Source: Homarus americanus
Taxonomy: Eukaryota > Arthropoda > Malacostraca > Decapoda > Nephropidae
Length of the DNA stretch: 64,000 bases
Direction: 5' to 3'
Assembly (NCBI RefSeq): GCF_018991925.1
Contig: NW_024735304.1
Coordinates: 124,001 to 188,000 of the forward strand
Of this stretch, positions 22,658 to 33,600 are shown one piece after another. Made by a program: the position numbers and the translations under genes. The notes under the pieces are model-generated. The model was given only the letters and a program-made list of their open reading frames with translations, had not been told where the DNA came from and ran no database searches. Each line of letters begins with the position of its first letter. Position 1 is the first letter of the stretch.

Positions 22658-23094
22658 GGTATAGTCGAACAGCAGACTGATATAACGTATCTCTAAAGAG
22701 GTATGGCATATAATGAGGCCCAGTGCATGAAACACAGCAACAACAGACTATATATCACTGTTGTAATGAACCCATAACAAGATATACCTTTAACAACACC
22801 ACAAACACTACCAGTCCCTGATACAGTGGGCATATAACGATATATATACCAGATAACACAACACCAACAGGGTATAAACCAGTGATATAATGAAGCTCTG
22901 CCGTATAATAGAGCACCAGCAGGGTATAATGAGGTGGGAGAGGCCTGGCTGGATCGTCCACATACGAGGGATCATCGCGGCTCAACGTACAAATGACAAA
23001 TCACATGTTTGGGTCGTTTTACTGGGGCCATAAATTTTGCGGGTCCACAATATAGATACGTGGACCAGCGGGCCATCACTCACGCAAATTGCCA
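22657..23094. other. Unassigned sequence
   Basis: AT-rich. CAGGGTATAA recurs near 22868 and 22920, hinting at an eroded repeat. No gene recognised. Confidence 0.4.
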
Positions 23095-23345
23095 GTTACT
23101 CAAATAACCAGTCAGTCAGGTAGTCAGTCAAAAAAATATATTCCTGTCTGTCATATTTTGATCACTCAGGTGTGTCAGTCAAGTTAGTCAGTCAGGTAGT
23201 CAGTCAAAAAATATATTCCTGTCTGTCTTACCTTGATCACTCAGGTGTCAGTCAGTCAGTCAGTCAGTCAGTAGAGCCACTGTGTCAGGTGAATTGTCAG
23301 TCAATCAGCTGTGTCAGTTAAGTTATTCTTGTCTCACAACCAGTT
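23095..23345. repeat. CAGT-rich repeat with 77-bp duplication
   Basis: (CAGT)n-like words throughout. Two copies of a ~77-bp unit containing GTCAGGTAGTCAGTCAAAAA and TATATTCCTGTCTGTC lie at about 23107-23175 and 23184-23252. Confidence 0.85.
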
Positions 23346-23379
23346 AACTGAGCGAGTAAATAATGATTATTACATTTGA

Positions 23380-23800
23380 ACCACACAACTACAACTACCA
23401 GCACCAACCACACAACTGACTGGCAACACAACCAGTCACATACAACCAGTCAACCACACAACTGACTGACTACACAACCAGTCACATACAACCAGTCAAC
23501 CACACAACTGACTGACCACACAACCAGTCAACCACACAACTGACTGGCAACACAACCAGTCACATACAACCAGTCAACCACACAACTGACTGACTACACA
23601 ACCAGTCACATACAACCAGTCAACCACACAACTGACTGACCACACAACCAGGCACACACAACCAGTCTGGCAACACAACCAGTCACATACAACCAGTCAA
23701 CCACACAACTGACTGACTACACAACCAGTCACATACAACCAGTCAACCACACAACTGACTGACCACACAACCAGGCACATACAACCAGTCAACCACACAA
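23380..23800. repeat. ACCAGTCA/ACTGACTG minisatellite, ~124-bp higher-order unit
   Basis: Built of CACACAACTGACTG and CACAACCAGTCACATACAAC words. GGCAACACAACC recurs at 23422, 23546 and 23669, giving a ~124-bp higher-order period. Confidence 0.93.
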
Positions 23801-24044
23801 GCTAATGTAATATCACTTTACCGTAAAACCAACCAGTTATAACATCAAATGGCTCCTAAATCTCATCACAGTTCAACCACACAGTCACAAATACAGTCAT
23901 GGCAGTCAATCACGATATCATTGACGATCATTTGCCATTCAGCCAACCAACCAATAGAATAGTTAGTATTGGAAGAAGATAACCTGTATAATTATCTACC
24001 TGGGTGAAGTAATTAATTAAGGTGAACGAAAAGGAAATTTACCA
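23801..24044. other. Unassigned sequence
   Basis: Plain DNA between repeat blocks; nothing recognised. Confidence 0.4.
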
Positions 24045-24265
24045 ACCAGTTAACCTAATCTAACCTGATATAACACTAACCTGACTTAACTTAATATACA
24101 CTAACCTAACTTAACCTAAATGCAAGCAAACCTAACCTAACCTAACCTACCCTAACCTAACTTAACCTAACTATAAGCTAATCTGACCTAAAAACTCGAA
24201 CCTAACCTAACCTAACTCAAACAAAACTCTAACCTAACCTAACCTAACCTAACCTAATTCCAAAC
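24045..24265. repeat. (AACCT)n / CCTAA block
   Basis: Degenerate tandem AACCT, complement of the arthropod telomere unit TTAGG, with ACTTAACCT and ATAAGCTAATC variants. Too degenerate for an active telomere; an interstitial block. Confidence 0.9.
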
Positions 24266-24660
24266 TAACCTTAGCAATGTGACTAATTAACTGGCATAGA
24301 CAGTTATCAAATCGTGGAGACAGTCAGTCGTGAAGTTGTAAATCAGTTAACAAGTCGAATCGTCAGTCATCAATCGTACAGTTAGTTATCAAGTAGTACA
24401 GTCAGTCAGACAGTCATCAAGTCATACAACCAGTCAGTAAATCATTTCTCAGTCGAATAATCAGTCAATAAGTCCTATAATTAGTCCAGTCATCAAATCA
24501 GTCAGTCATACAGTCAGGTGAACAGTTCAGTAAGTCAGGTAACCACAAAAAATCTTACCCTTGCTGACTCAGTTCACAGTCTAACATTAACATTGGCCAG
24601 ATCTGGATAATGTTAATACATAGTCATTAACTAAATCCGGGTTATGTACAGCCTTCCGTC
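24266..24660. repeat. Degenerate CAGTCAGTCATCAAGT repeat
   Basis: Loose repetition of CAGTCAGT, CATCAAGTC and GTCAGTCATAC words to about 24540, then plain sequence. Confidence 0.6.
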
Positions 24661-24732
24661 AACTGTAATGGTCCCAATCATTAGATGACCCGTTTTTAAG
24701 GCCAAATCCTCCCTGATAATTAATGACCGGAA

Positions 24733-25140
24733 TGTTGTGTTTATTGACGTCACAGGAGCAGCTGATTGATGACGACATAATTAGTATGGCATTGCCTATG
24801 ACGTCATGAGAGCAGCTGATTGATGACGGCATAAAAAAGGTGACGTCCATCAAAACGCGATTCGTGACGTCATGAAAGCAGCTGACTGATGACGACATAA
24901 AACGGGTGACGTCAATCAAAGCAAGATTCGTGACGTCATGAGAGCAGCTGACTGATGACGACATAAATAAGGTGACGGCCATCAAAACGCGATTCGTGAC
25001 GTCATGAAAGCAGCTGACTGATGACGACATAAAACGGGTGACGTCAATCAAAGCGAGATTCGTGACGTCATGAAAGCAGTTAATTGATGACAACATAAAT
25101 AAGGGTGACGTCGATCAAAACGCGGTTCATGACGTCATAG
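24733..25140. repeat. 66-bp minisatellite carrying nine CRE octamers
   Basis: Tandem 66-bp units (steps 54, 66, 66, 66, 66, 67 for the main site) with the perfect palindrome TGACGTCA at 24745, 24799, 24865, 24907, 24931, 24997, 25039, 25063 and 25130. TGACGTCC, TGACGGCC and TGACGTCG variants lie at 24841, 24973 and 25106. Two unit types alternate (AAACGGGTGACGTCAATCAA and AAATAAGGTGACGGCCATCA), so the true period is about 132 bp. CRE octamers bind CREB/ATF factors (known). The minus frame stays open because 66 is a multiple of three; I do not call a protein. Confidence 0.95.
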
Positions 25141-25203
25141 AATATCTGATGGAAAATTACGGATTGATGTGAGGTCATATGAGTATATACTCAGCTCACT
25201 TCG

Positions 25204-25470
25204 GTGACCAATCAGGTAATAGTAAGAATGCCCGATGGCCAATGAGCTAAAATTAAGACTGTGAGAGCAAATCAGCTAAAAATAGGATTGCCTGGATCAC
25301 CAATCAGGTTAAAGTAGGATTAAACGATGGTCATTCAGCAAACAGTGGGAATAAACGATGACCAATCAGCTAAAAGTAGGATTAAACAATGACCAATCAG
25401 CTATAAGTAAGATTAAACGATGACCAATCAGCTATAAATAGGATTAAACGTTGACCAATCAGCTAACCCT
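25204..25470. repeat. 31-bp minisatellite with six CCAATCAG boxes
   Basis: CCAATCAG occurs at 25208, 25300, 25362, 25393, 25424 and 25455; the last four are spaced exactly 31 bp. The unit is roughly GATGACCAATCAGCTAAAAG plus TAGGATTAAAC. CCAATCAG is the consensus NF-Y (CCAAT-box) site (known). It lies 64 bp from the CRE minisatellite. Confidence 0.95.
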
Positions 25471-25569
25471 AGAATTATTCGATGATTTATACGTCATTAT
25501 GTAGGATTACTTCACCCTGACCACATAAACACGTGTAGTATTTTTTCCAGGTGTTTTACCAAGAACAAC
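25471..25569. other. Unassigned sequence
   Basis: Short plain stretch between the CCAAT minisatellite and the CCTAA block. Confidence 0.4.
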
Positions 25570-25775
25570 CTGACCGACACACCTAGCGTAACACATCCTG
25601 ACCAACCCAACCTAAGCTAACATACCATGCCCAATCTAACCTAACATAACCTGCCCAACCTAACCTAAGCTAACACAGCCTGCCCAACCTAACCTAACAT
25701 AACCTGCCCAACCTAACCTAAGCTAACACAGCCTGCCCAACCTAACCTAACTTAACCTAACCTAACCTAATACAG
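25570..25775. repeat. (AACCT)n block with GCCCAACC higher-order unit
   Basis: CCTAA units interspersed with AACATAACCTGCCC and AGCTAACACAGCCTGCCC, which recur in order about every 60 bp. Confidence 0.9.
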
Positions 25776-26333
25776 CCTTGGGTCTCGTCACTAGAGATGT
25801 GCTTAAACGCCGGAGAAAAGGTCATGTGCTGGACTCTGGTCACGGGGATGTTCAATTTGGACCACACAGCTTTTTATTCGTGAGACTAATTGTTACTGAT
25901 AAGGTCATGTTATTTAGATCATTCGCTCGTGAGTTATCGAGAGAGGAGAGATGTATAATTCCACTATATTGCTGAGACAAAAACATAAGCACCAATTTGG
26001 GGGGTCTCGTGTGTGTGTGTGTGTGTGTGTGGAAGGTACCAAGATAATGGTCATGGGCATCAGAAGTTTGGTGGGTAAGAGAGGTTTTCATTGAATTTTT
26101 ACCAACATACGAAACGGAACAGTCTGGCGTACAACTTGACCCTACATGGACGCCAGGGAAACGATTCGTCAATCTCGTCCTGATCGTAGAGGTAATTCTT
26201 CTTTTATGACACAAGTAAACGTCTCCATATATTCTCTCTATAATACTCAAGTCGTTTTTATTTTATAATTATCATAATTATATGTTCAAGAATCTAAAAG
26301 TTAAGATATATGAAACTGGAAGATTCATAGCAA
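25776..26333. other. Unassigned sequence with (GT)n at 26009-26031
   Basis: Plain DNA around a short (GT)n. A minus-strand 132-codon frame spans the (GT)n and has no recognised motif. Confidence 0.4.

Positions 26334-26414
<81 letters not shown>
26334..26414. repeat. (CA)n microsatellite
   Basis: Uninterrupted (CA)n of about 80 bases. A (GGA)n run follows at 26450-26475. Confidence 0.97.
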
Positions 26415-26417
<3 letters not shown>

Positions 26418-26981
26418 AAAGAAATCACTTAAGAAATAGAGAAAAAAGTGGAGGAGGAGGAGGAGGAAGAGGAGGTGGCCTTTTATAGAATATTGAAGAT
26501 GTTGAATAGTTGAGGAGAAGTTAATTGTGAAGGTTAGTAGAGAATGAGAGTTTTTAGATAGCAGACCATGGTTAACGAGAGTCGATACGTGTAGTCAGTC
26601 TCAAAATGTTTCATGTTTTTTTTATCAGACAAACAAAGGAGAGTAACGATTTAGTGTTATTTTGACTTTATTTTAAATATTGACTTTTTTGTTTTTACTT
26701 TAGATATTATATGTTTTTATGTGTTCTCTTAGAGGATATTTTTCACTCATGGACCATTGAGAAGTCGTGGAATTAGTTATGGTAGAATATCAGTATAATT
26801 TTGAGTGATTCTTTGGTTGACATATTTGTGTTGTTTTACGTGAACCAGCTTAGGTAGGACCTCTATTTACGAATGTCTGAGAATCAGAGTTGGGGAGCGG
26901 TATCACGTATAATATCCACTCCACTGGATTTCCACTTCCCAGTCATACGAGGCGACAGAACTAGCTTTGCATATGACCCAA
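26415..26981. other. Unassigned AT-rich sequence
   Basis: No gene recognised. Confidence 0.4.
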
Positions 26982-27005
26982 TTAGGTTAGGTTAGGTTAG
27001 GTTAG
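26982..27005. repeat. Interstitial TTAGG run
   Basis: Four to five TTAGG units, read in the opposite orientation to the CCTAA blocks at 24.0 and 25.6 kb. Confidence 0.9.
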
Positions 27006-27654
27006 TTGTATAATAATAACTGGGGAGTGCAAATTATACGTACACATATGAAAAAGACTGGAGAGTGGTTATTCTGGAGGGGGGGTGTGCATATTAAACG
27101 CTACAGAGGTTCTCACCTTGATGACAATGCTACAGTGTCTTCACCTTTCTCCCACCTCGTAAAAAAACTTGACCAGAGTGGTCCTCTCCCCCTCCTCTCA
27201 CCGCAGAATGACCCTCATCCCCCCCCTTAATCCAGAATGACTCTCTCTCCCCAGTGTCCCCTCTCCCCTCTTTTCACCCCAGAATGACTCTCCCTCGCCT
27301 CCTCTCACCCAAGAATAGCCCAACCTCCCCTCCACTCACCCCAGAGTGAACCTTCTCCTCCCTCCTTTCGTTCCATTTTAACTCAACCACTGCTAGATTA
27401 CGAGTGTTATTATGCCCCAGACTTGATAGGTCCCAGTCTTCAGAGGGTTTAGCCTTAAAAGGCTCCAGAATCAATAAGCCCCCAGTTATAAAAGGCCCCA
27501 GTTGTAGTAGGTCCCAGTTGTAATAAGGCTGCAGTGTTAACCCCTAGGATTGGCAGTCAGTCCTAATGGTTGGGTTGGGTTGGGTAGGGTAGGAACTATC
27601 AGGCGTGAGTCCCGTTTTACCTGACGTTACCTGTTGCCATTACAGACACCATGA
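27006..27654. other. C-rich sequence with weak CCAGAATGACTCTC and CCCCAGTT repeats
   Basis: Bases 27180-27350 repeat CACCCCAGAATGACTCTC-like words loosely; 27405-27545 repeat GGCCCCAGTTGTAGTAGGTC-like words. A (GGGTT)n run lies at 27573-27588. Open frames of 66-74 codons are not convincing. Confidence 0.55.
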
Positions 27655-28255
27655 GGCGGAAGTTGGGGAGGCAAGGGGAGGGAGGGGTTGAAGGGACAGG
27701 AGAGTAAAGAAGAGAAGTAAGAGGAAGGGAGGAGTAAGGAGTAACAAGAAGAGGAAGACCCGGAGGAATATACAAGAGAGAAAGAGGGAGAAGTGAAAAG
27801 AAGAGGATATTTGAGGAATAGCGTATCTGTAAAAGAAAATGTCAAAAATAGAAGAACGAAGAAGAAGAGGTGTACTATAAGCTAAGGCAGGGACAAAGAA
27901 ACACAGAGAGGTAGAGGAGCATAAAAAGGAGACAGAGGAAAAACAAGGAGGAAAAGGAGCAGTAACAGGATAAGCGTGAAAAGGAGGTGGAGAGTAGGAG
28001 AAGAAGGAGGAGGTGGAGAGGAGGAGAAGGAAGCGGAATAAGAGGGGAGGGAGAGGAGGAGGAGAAGGAAAAGATGGCGGAGTGGGAGGAGGAGGGAGGA
28101 GGAGGAGGAAGAAGAGAGAGAGAGAGGAGAAGGAAAAGAAGGAAGAAGGAAGGAGGGAGAGAGGAGAAGAAGGAGAAGGGAGGAAGGAGGAGGAGGAGGA
28201 GGAAGGAGGAGGAGGAGGAGGAGGATGAGGAGGAGGAGGAGGAGGCAATCGTACA
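27655..28255. repeat. 600-bp polypurine tract
   Basis: Nearly pure G/A on the plus strand, ending in (GGA)n at 28184-28244. Both strands carry open frames (Arg/Glu/Gly or Pro/Ser/Leu) due to composition only. Confidence 0.9.
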
Positions 28256-28615
28256 CTAATATATTATAAACAAGACACTCCTACCTTCTAAAAAAAAAAA
28301 AAAAAAAAAACAAGACTCGTCGCCCACTACCAACCCATTAATTATATCTGACTGTAATATCAAGGCAAGTTTCAAGAGGGTCGAGGCCGTGGATATTATA
28401 CCACCCGCTGTGTATTATTTCCCATAATCAGATAACCTAATCACAATATTTGCATTACGCTTTTGGAGCTGCTTTCTGGGTTTTTTTCCCTGTAGCCTCC
28501 GCAGCGAGAACCTGCCATTATGGCCCACCACTGATTATTATGATCAACGTCAACGTTAACATGGCGAGCGGTACTGAGTCATCATCACTCATAGATGGTC
28601 GGGAAGGATTAGGAT
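28256..28615. other. Unassigned sequence with A(~20) run
   Basis: A homopolymer A run at about 28291-28310 could be a retroposon tail, but I see no retroposed body upstream beyond the purine tract. The rest is plain. Confidence 0.4.
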
Positions 28616-28875
28616 ATTGTATACATACCTCCTCCTACCACCCTCCCCACTGGTGTCTTCTCCTTCCTCCCTCCCCAATGGTGTCTTCTCCCTCCTTCCT
28701 CCCCAATGGTGTCTTCTCCCTCCTTCCTCCCCAATGGTGTCCTCTTCTCCCTTTCCTCTTTTCTCTCCCTCCTCCCCAATGGTACCTTCTAAACCCCTCT
28801 CTTCCCGTCCCCCCTCCCTGCTTTGTGGTGTTCCCTTCCCCTTCCTCTCTCCTCCCTCCCCTCCCCTTCCTGGTC
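28616..28875. repeat. Pyrimidine tract with 28-bp repeat
   Basis: CCCCAATGGTGTCTTCTCCC units; CAATGG at 28676, 28704 and 28732 (period 28), then C/T-rich sequence. Confidence 0.9.
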
Positions 28876-29120
28876 GCCTGGAGCGCACTAAGAGGGGGTG
28901 GGGGGGGAAGGGGGGAGGTGGGGGGGAAGGGGGGGGGGGAAGGAGGTGGGGGAAGGGGGAGGGGAAGGGGGAGGTGGGGAAGGGGGAGGTGGGGAGGGAA
29001 GGGGGGTTACGAAGAGATGAAGAGGGTGAGGAAGGGTGGAGCTGGACGTCAGAGGAACAGAAGTCTGGTGAGAACTTACTGCTGGGGGAGAGGAAGAGAG
29101 AGAGAGAGAGAGAGAGAGGT
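28876..29120. repeat. G-rich purine tract
   Basis: Runs of G4 to G9 separated by A/T from 28886 to about 29010, then (GA)n at 29093-29117. It has strong G-quadruplex potential by the run pattern. It lies directly after a pyrimidine tract, so the strand bias flips within about 15 bases. Confidence 0.9.
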
Positions 29121-30420
29121 AAGATTATATATGAGAGAAGGACGACGACTGGCCAATCATGTCGTTGATTATTTTTGTTGTTTAAATGTTAAAATGCTTC
29201 AAAAACAGCTAAGTTGTCATATAGACTGAGAAACTACCATTGGGAATTAAGAAAGCTAATGTACAGTATGTCTCTCAGGCCAATGAAGGAGACCAGAGAG
29301 ATACCTTCTCGCTCTACTGTAGGTATTACACAGAAATGATCTTGAGCCACCAGGGTTTGTGTCTCTGTTAACCCTGGGGATGTGTGTTTCTTCGCACGTT
29401 TCTTCACTGTAATGGAAGTCGGAGAAAACAAGAGAACCAGAAAAACAAGTTCCTAGTCTTACATTACAAGCTACTACTTATAGTGTATTAGACTGAAGGA
29501 GAGCCAGAGATGACATGTTGTTGACAATAAATATTTCAGAATCAGTGCAGCTGTTGTTGACCATTATATTTGCTAGGTAATGAGGTTAACAAATAGACAA
29601 AGATACTTATTAACATACTGGATGAATACAGTACAAGTGAGAGGAGAAGCCATATATGTTCCAGCGTCCGGACCATGTTAAAGCCAGAGGCCAGGGGGAT
29701 AAGCCACCGGGCTCGCTCCATTTGCACGAACTGTGAGCCCGGCGACTCCCAGCAGCTTTGGCTGGCTAAAAAGCAGTCATGATCAAGCAGATTAAGAGTT
29801 GACTTCATTGAATATCACTTGTTGGTTTTATTGGCAATCAGCCGTCCTATATTAGGGATGGGTCATTACGAGGCTACAGCCACTTTGCCGTGAACCAGCA
29901 ACACATGATAACATTATAGCAATTCACTACCTATCTTTTTATTGGCCTCCACATTTGCCCTTCGGATACTATTGTAAACCTGAATGTTTGTTTTTCTGGC
30001 CCGATATATTTTTCTTTTTTCGGGTTCAACTAAAGTAAAGTGAATCAGGATAAAACACACATCCTCGGGCCGGTCGTCGCCACACACTCTAATTGAAGAT
30101 CACCTTCACTACGACAGGTCAAGGGGCAGTGACTTCAAGGATCCACGTTTTTTGTGGTACTTGTGGTGGTGATTGTACTGGTGGTAGTGGTTGGGGTAGT
30201 TGTGCTGGTTGTGATGGTCTATGAAAGTTAAACTGAAACATTGGTACACATCCATCAAGATGATTGAAGGTGTAAGAGAAACTGGGTCTTAAAGGCCAAG
30301 TGGATAAAGCATAACGAAAGCAAAGTCTTCAATACATGTGGAGACAGAGTGGCCAGCACTACATTCTATCAACTTCCACTTCCTTTGCAGAAAAGTTAGG
30401 TACTTATCCTGCAGTTGGGT
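29121..30420. other. Unassigned sequence
   Basis: 1.3 kb with no recognised gene. CCGGGCTCG and GAGCCCGGC near 29718-29742 form an inverted repeat inside a GC-richer patch, which may be a decayed repeat. An 88-codon minus frame at 29542-29808 crosses it and has no known motif. Confidence 0.4.
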
Positions 30421-30435
30421 CGACTGGGGTGCCCC

Positions 30436-30502
30436 ACTCAGTGCCCCTCTCGAACTTGAGCGTTAGCTTATGAAGTGAGTGCTACATCCACTCTGCCGCG
30501 GG
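30436..30502 (-). mobile_element. Possible tRNA-like SINE head
   Basis: On the minus strand CGGCAGAGTGG is one base from the A-box consensus, and AGTTCGAGAGG resembles a B box about 32 bases downstream. The sequence GAGTGGATGTAGCACTCAC resembles the head at 5829 (GAGTGGATACAGCGCTCACC). Paired arms are weak. Confidence 0.5.
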
Positions 30503-31014
30503 GAGGATAAGAAGAAAAACAGTGAGTAAGGAACACTACCTTGACTCAACCAGACTTGACAGAAGAAGATCGACCGCCAATCAAATTGAGTTGATTACTA
30601 TGATCACCGTAGTGGTGCAGCCACCTAGAGGAACACCGTGAGCAAAACTTCATTATCTGCCCAAATTTACATCCAAGACGAATATTTTACGAAAGGGCTG
30701 AGACTAAGTCTGGCATAGTGAATCAGTTCTTGGCAGCCTGGACCTGAGGCGAGATAACAAACCCTACACAAGGTAGAGTCTTAGCGTGATTTCAAAGCTT
30801 TGTTGGTCTCCATCTTGGTATCGTTTCTTAAGGGAGCCAGTTAGGTACCTTCCCACATCTCCAGCTTAAGGATAATATCGTAAGATCCACTGAGAATCAA
30901 TTTTTCGGTCATCGCCTTATTGAATCATGTTCAGTGTATAAGTTCTCTTATCTCCAGGGGAAAAATTGTCTTACGTATCTTTGAAAATATAGATTTTAGA
31001 TGGAAGTCCTGACC
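30503..31014. other. Unassigned sequence
   Basis: Plain DNA; nothing recognised. Confidence 0.4.
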
Positions 31015-32130
31015 ATCATCACCAAAACCACTATCACTACCAGCACCATCATTACCATCACCACAACTAGCACCATCATCACCATCACTACCATAATCAT
31101 CACCAGCAACATCAAAACCGGCACCATCATCACCATCACCACCACCATCATCATCATCAGCAACATCAGCATCACCATCATCATCATCACTAGCAACATC
31201 ACCATCACCACCATCATCACCACCAGCAACATCAAAACCAGCACCACCATCACCAGCACCACCATCATCAGTACCGCCATCACCACCAGCACCATCATCA
31301 CCATCACCACCACCACCATCATCATCATCAGCAACATCAGCATCACCACCGTCATCATCACTAGCAACATCACCATCACCACCATCATCATCACTAGCAA
31401 CATCACCACCATCATCACCACCAGCAACATCACAGTCACCAATAACATCATCACTAGCAACATCATCAGCATCACCACCATCAGCACCACCATCACCAGA
31501 ACCACCATCATCAGTACCGCCATCACCACCATTACCAGCACCCTCATCACCAGCACCACCATCACCACCATAACCAGCACCATCATCACCAGCACCACCA
31601 TCATCAACAGCACCACCATCACCACCATTACCAGCACCATCATCACCAGCTCCACCATCATTACCAACACCATCATCACCAGCACCAAAATTACCTGCAC
31701 CACCATCATCACCATCACCAGCACCTCCATCACCAGCACCACAACACCACCATCACCAGCAAAACCATCACTACCATCACTATCAACATCATCATCAGCA
31801 TCACCAGTACCACCATCATCACCAGCACCACAATCAACCACCAGCACCACAATCAACACCTGCACCATCATCACCACCACCACTAGCACCACCATCACCA
31901 CCATCACCATCATCACCATCAACAGCACCACCATTATCAACAGCATCAGATCACCACCATCCTCATCACCAGCACCACCATCACCAGCACCACCATTACC
32001 ACCATCACCAGCAACATCAGTATCACCATCACCACCATCACCATCATTACCAGCAACTATCATCTCCATCATCACCATCACCACCATTATCAGCACCATT
32101 ATCACAATCATCACCACCAGCACACCTGTA
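31015..32130. repeat. CACCATCAT trinucleotide-based array
   Basis: About 1.1 kb of CAC, CAT, CAG and CAA triplets. Local higher-order structure: GCAACATCAGCATCACC recurs at about 31160 and 31331. The plus strand is open for 394 codons (Thr/Ile/Ser) and the minus strand for 383 (Met/Val/Asp/Gly), both repeat artefacts. Confidence 0.93.
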
Positions 32131-32174
32131 GCAGGTGGTAATGGCAAGACTCTAACACCACCTGCTTGTCACAG

Positions 32175-33600
32175 TTATCCATGAACACCTCATTGGTGGT
32201 GCTCACAAAACACCTACAGGCACTGGCGCTGCTCACAAAACACCTACGGAGCGCTGTCACAAACACCTACAGGCATGGGTTACAACACCTACAGGCACTG
32301 GCGCTGCTCACAAAACACCTACAGACATGGCGCTGCTCACAAAACACCTACAGACACTGGCGCTGCTCACAAAACACCTACAGACACTGGCGCTGCTCAC
32401 AAAACACCTACAGACACTGGCGCTGCTCACAAAACACCTACAGACACTGGCGCTGCTCACAAAACACCTACAGACACTGGCGCTGCTCACAAAACACCTA
32501 CAGGCACTGGCGGTGCTCACAAAACACCTACAGACACTGGCGCTGCTCACAAAACACCTACAGACACTGGCGCTGCTCACAAACACCTACAGGCACTGGC
32601 GCTGCTCACAAAAACACCACAGGCACTGGCGCTGCTCACAAAACACCTACAGGCACTGGCGCTGCTCACAAAACACCTACAGGCACTAGGCGCTGCACCA
32701 CGGCTTGGCACTACAAGAACACCTACAGGCACTGGCGCTGCTCACAAAACACCTACAGGCACTGGCGCTGCTCACAAAACACCTACAGGCACTGGCGCTG
32801 CTCACAAAACACCTACAGACACTGGCGCTGCTCACAAAACACCTACAGGCACTAGCGCTGCTCACAAAACACCTACAGGCACTGGCAGTGCTCACAAAAC
32901 ACCACAGGCAGGCACTGGTGGTGCTCACAAAAACCTACAGACACTTGCAGTGCTCACAAAACACCTACAGGCACTGGCGCTGCTCACAAAACACCTCAGA
33001 CACTGGTGGTGCTCACAAAACACCTCCAGACACTGGCGGTGCTCTGGCTACCTCAGACACTGGCAGTGCTCACCTCCTCAGACACTGGTGGTGCTCACAA
33101 AGCACCTCGACACTGGTGGTGCTCACAAAACTACCTCCAGACACTGGCGGTGCTCACAAAACACCTCCAGACACTGGTGGTGCTCACAAAACACCTCCGA
33201 ACACTGGCAGTGCTCACAAAACACCTCCAGACACTCGTGGTGCTCACAAAACACCTACAGGCACTGGTGGTGCTCACAAAACACCTCCAGACAATAGTGG
33301 TGCTCACAAAACACCTCCAGACACTGGCGGTGCTCACAAAACACCTCCAGACACTGGCAGTGCTCACAAAACACCTCCAGACACCCGTGGTGCTCACGAA
33401 ACACCTACAGGCACTGGTGGTGCTCACAAAACACCTCCAGACAATAGTGGTGCTCACAAAACACCTCCAGACACTGGCGGTGCTCACAAAACACCTCCAG
33501 ACACTCGTGGTACTCACAAAACACCTACAGGCACTGGTGGTGCTCACAAAACACCTCCAGACAATAGTGGTGCTCACAGAGCACCTTCAGACGCTGGGCA
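32175..33600. repeat. 30-bp minisatellite, two subfamilies
   Basis: About 47 units of GCTCACAAAACACCTACAGG plus CACTGGCGCT. Units to about 32,990 mostly read CTACAGRCACTGGCGCT; units from about 33,000 read CTCCAGACACTGGYGGT. In the right part, variants recur in fixed order (CTACAGGCACTGGTGGT, then CTCCAGACAATAGTGGT, then CTCCAGACACTGGCGGT) at about 33250, 33400 and 33520. Open in several frames since 30 is a multiple of three. Confidence 0.95.

Noticed and set aside
24659..25096. 145-codon minus frame with a 22-residue repeat
   Set aside because: The unit is 66 bp, a multiple of three, so one stop-free unit keeps the frame open. No domain, and the DNA-level CRE motif is the better explanation.
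27987..28259. Arg/Glu/Gly-rich protein
   Set aside because: Product of a polypurine tract; both strands are open for the same reason.
28291..28310. Poly(A) tail of a processed pseudogene
   Set aside because: Upstream sequence is a polypurine tract, not a retroposed transcript, and no target duplication was seen.
29718..29742. Terminator-type hairpin (CCGGGCTC / GAGCCCGG)
   Set aside because: Bacterial-type terminators do not apply in this eukaryotic context; probably part of a decayed repeat.
30996..32184. 383- and 394-codon frames on opposite strands
   Set aside because: Both lie wholly in a CAC/CAT triplet array; composition explains the absence of stops.
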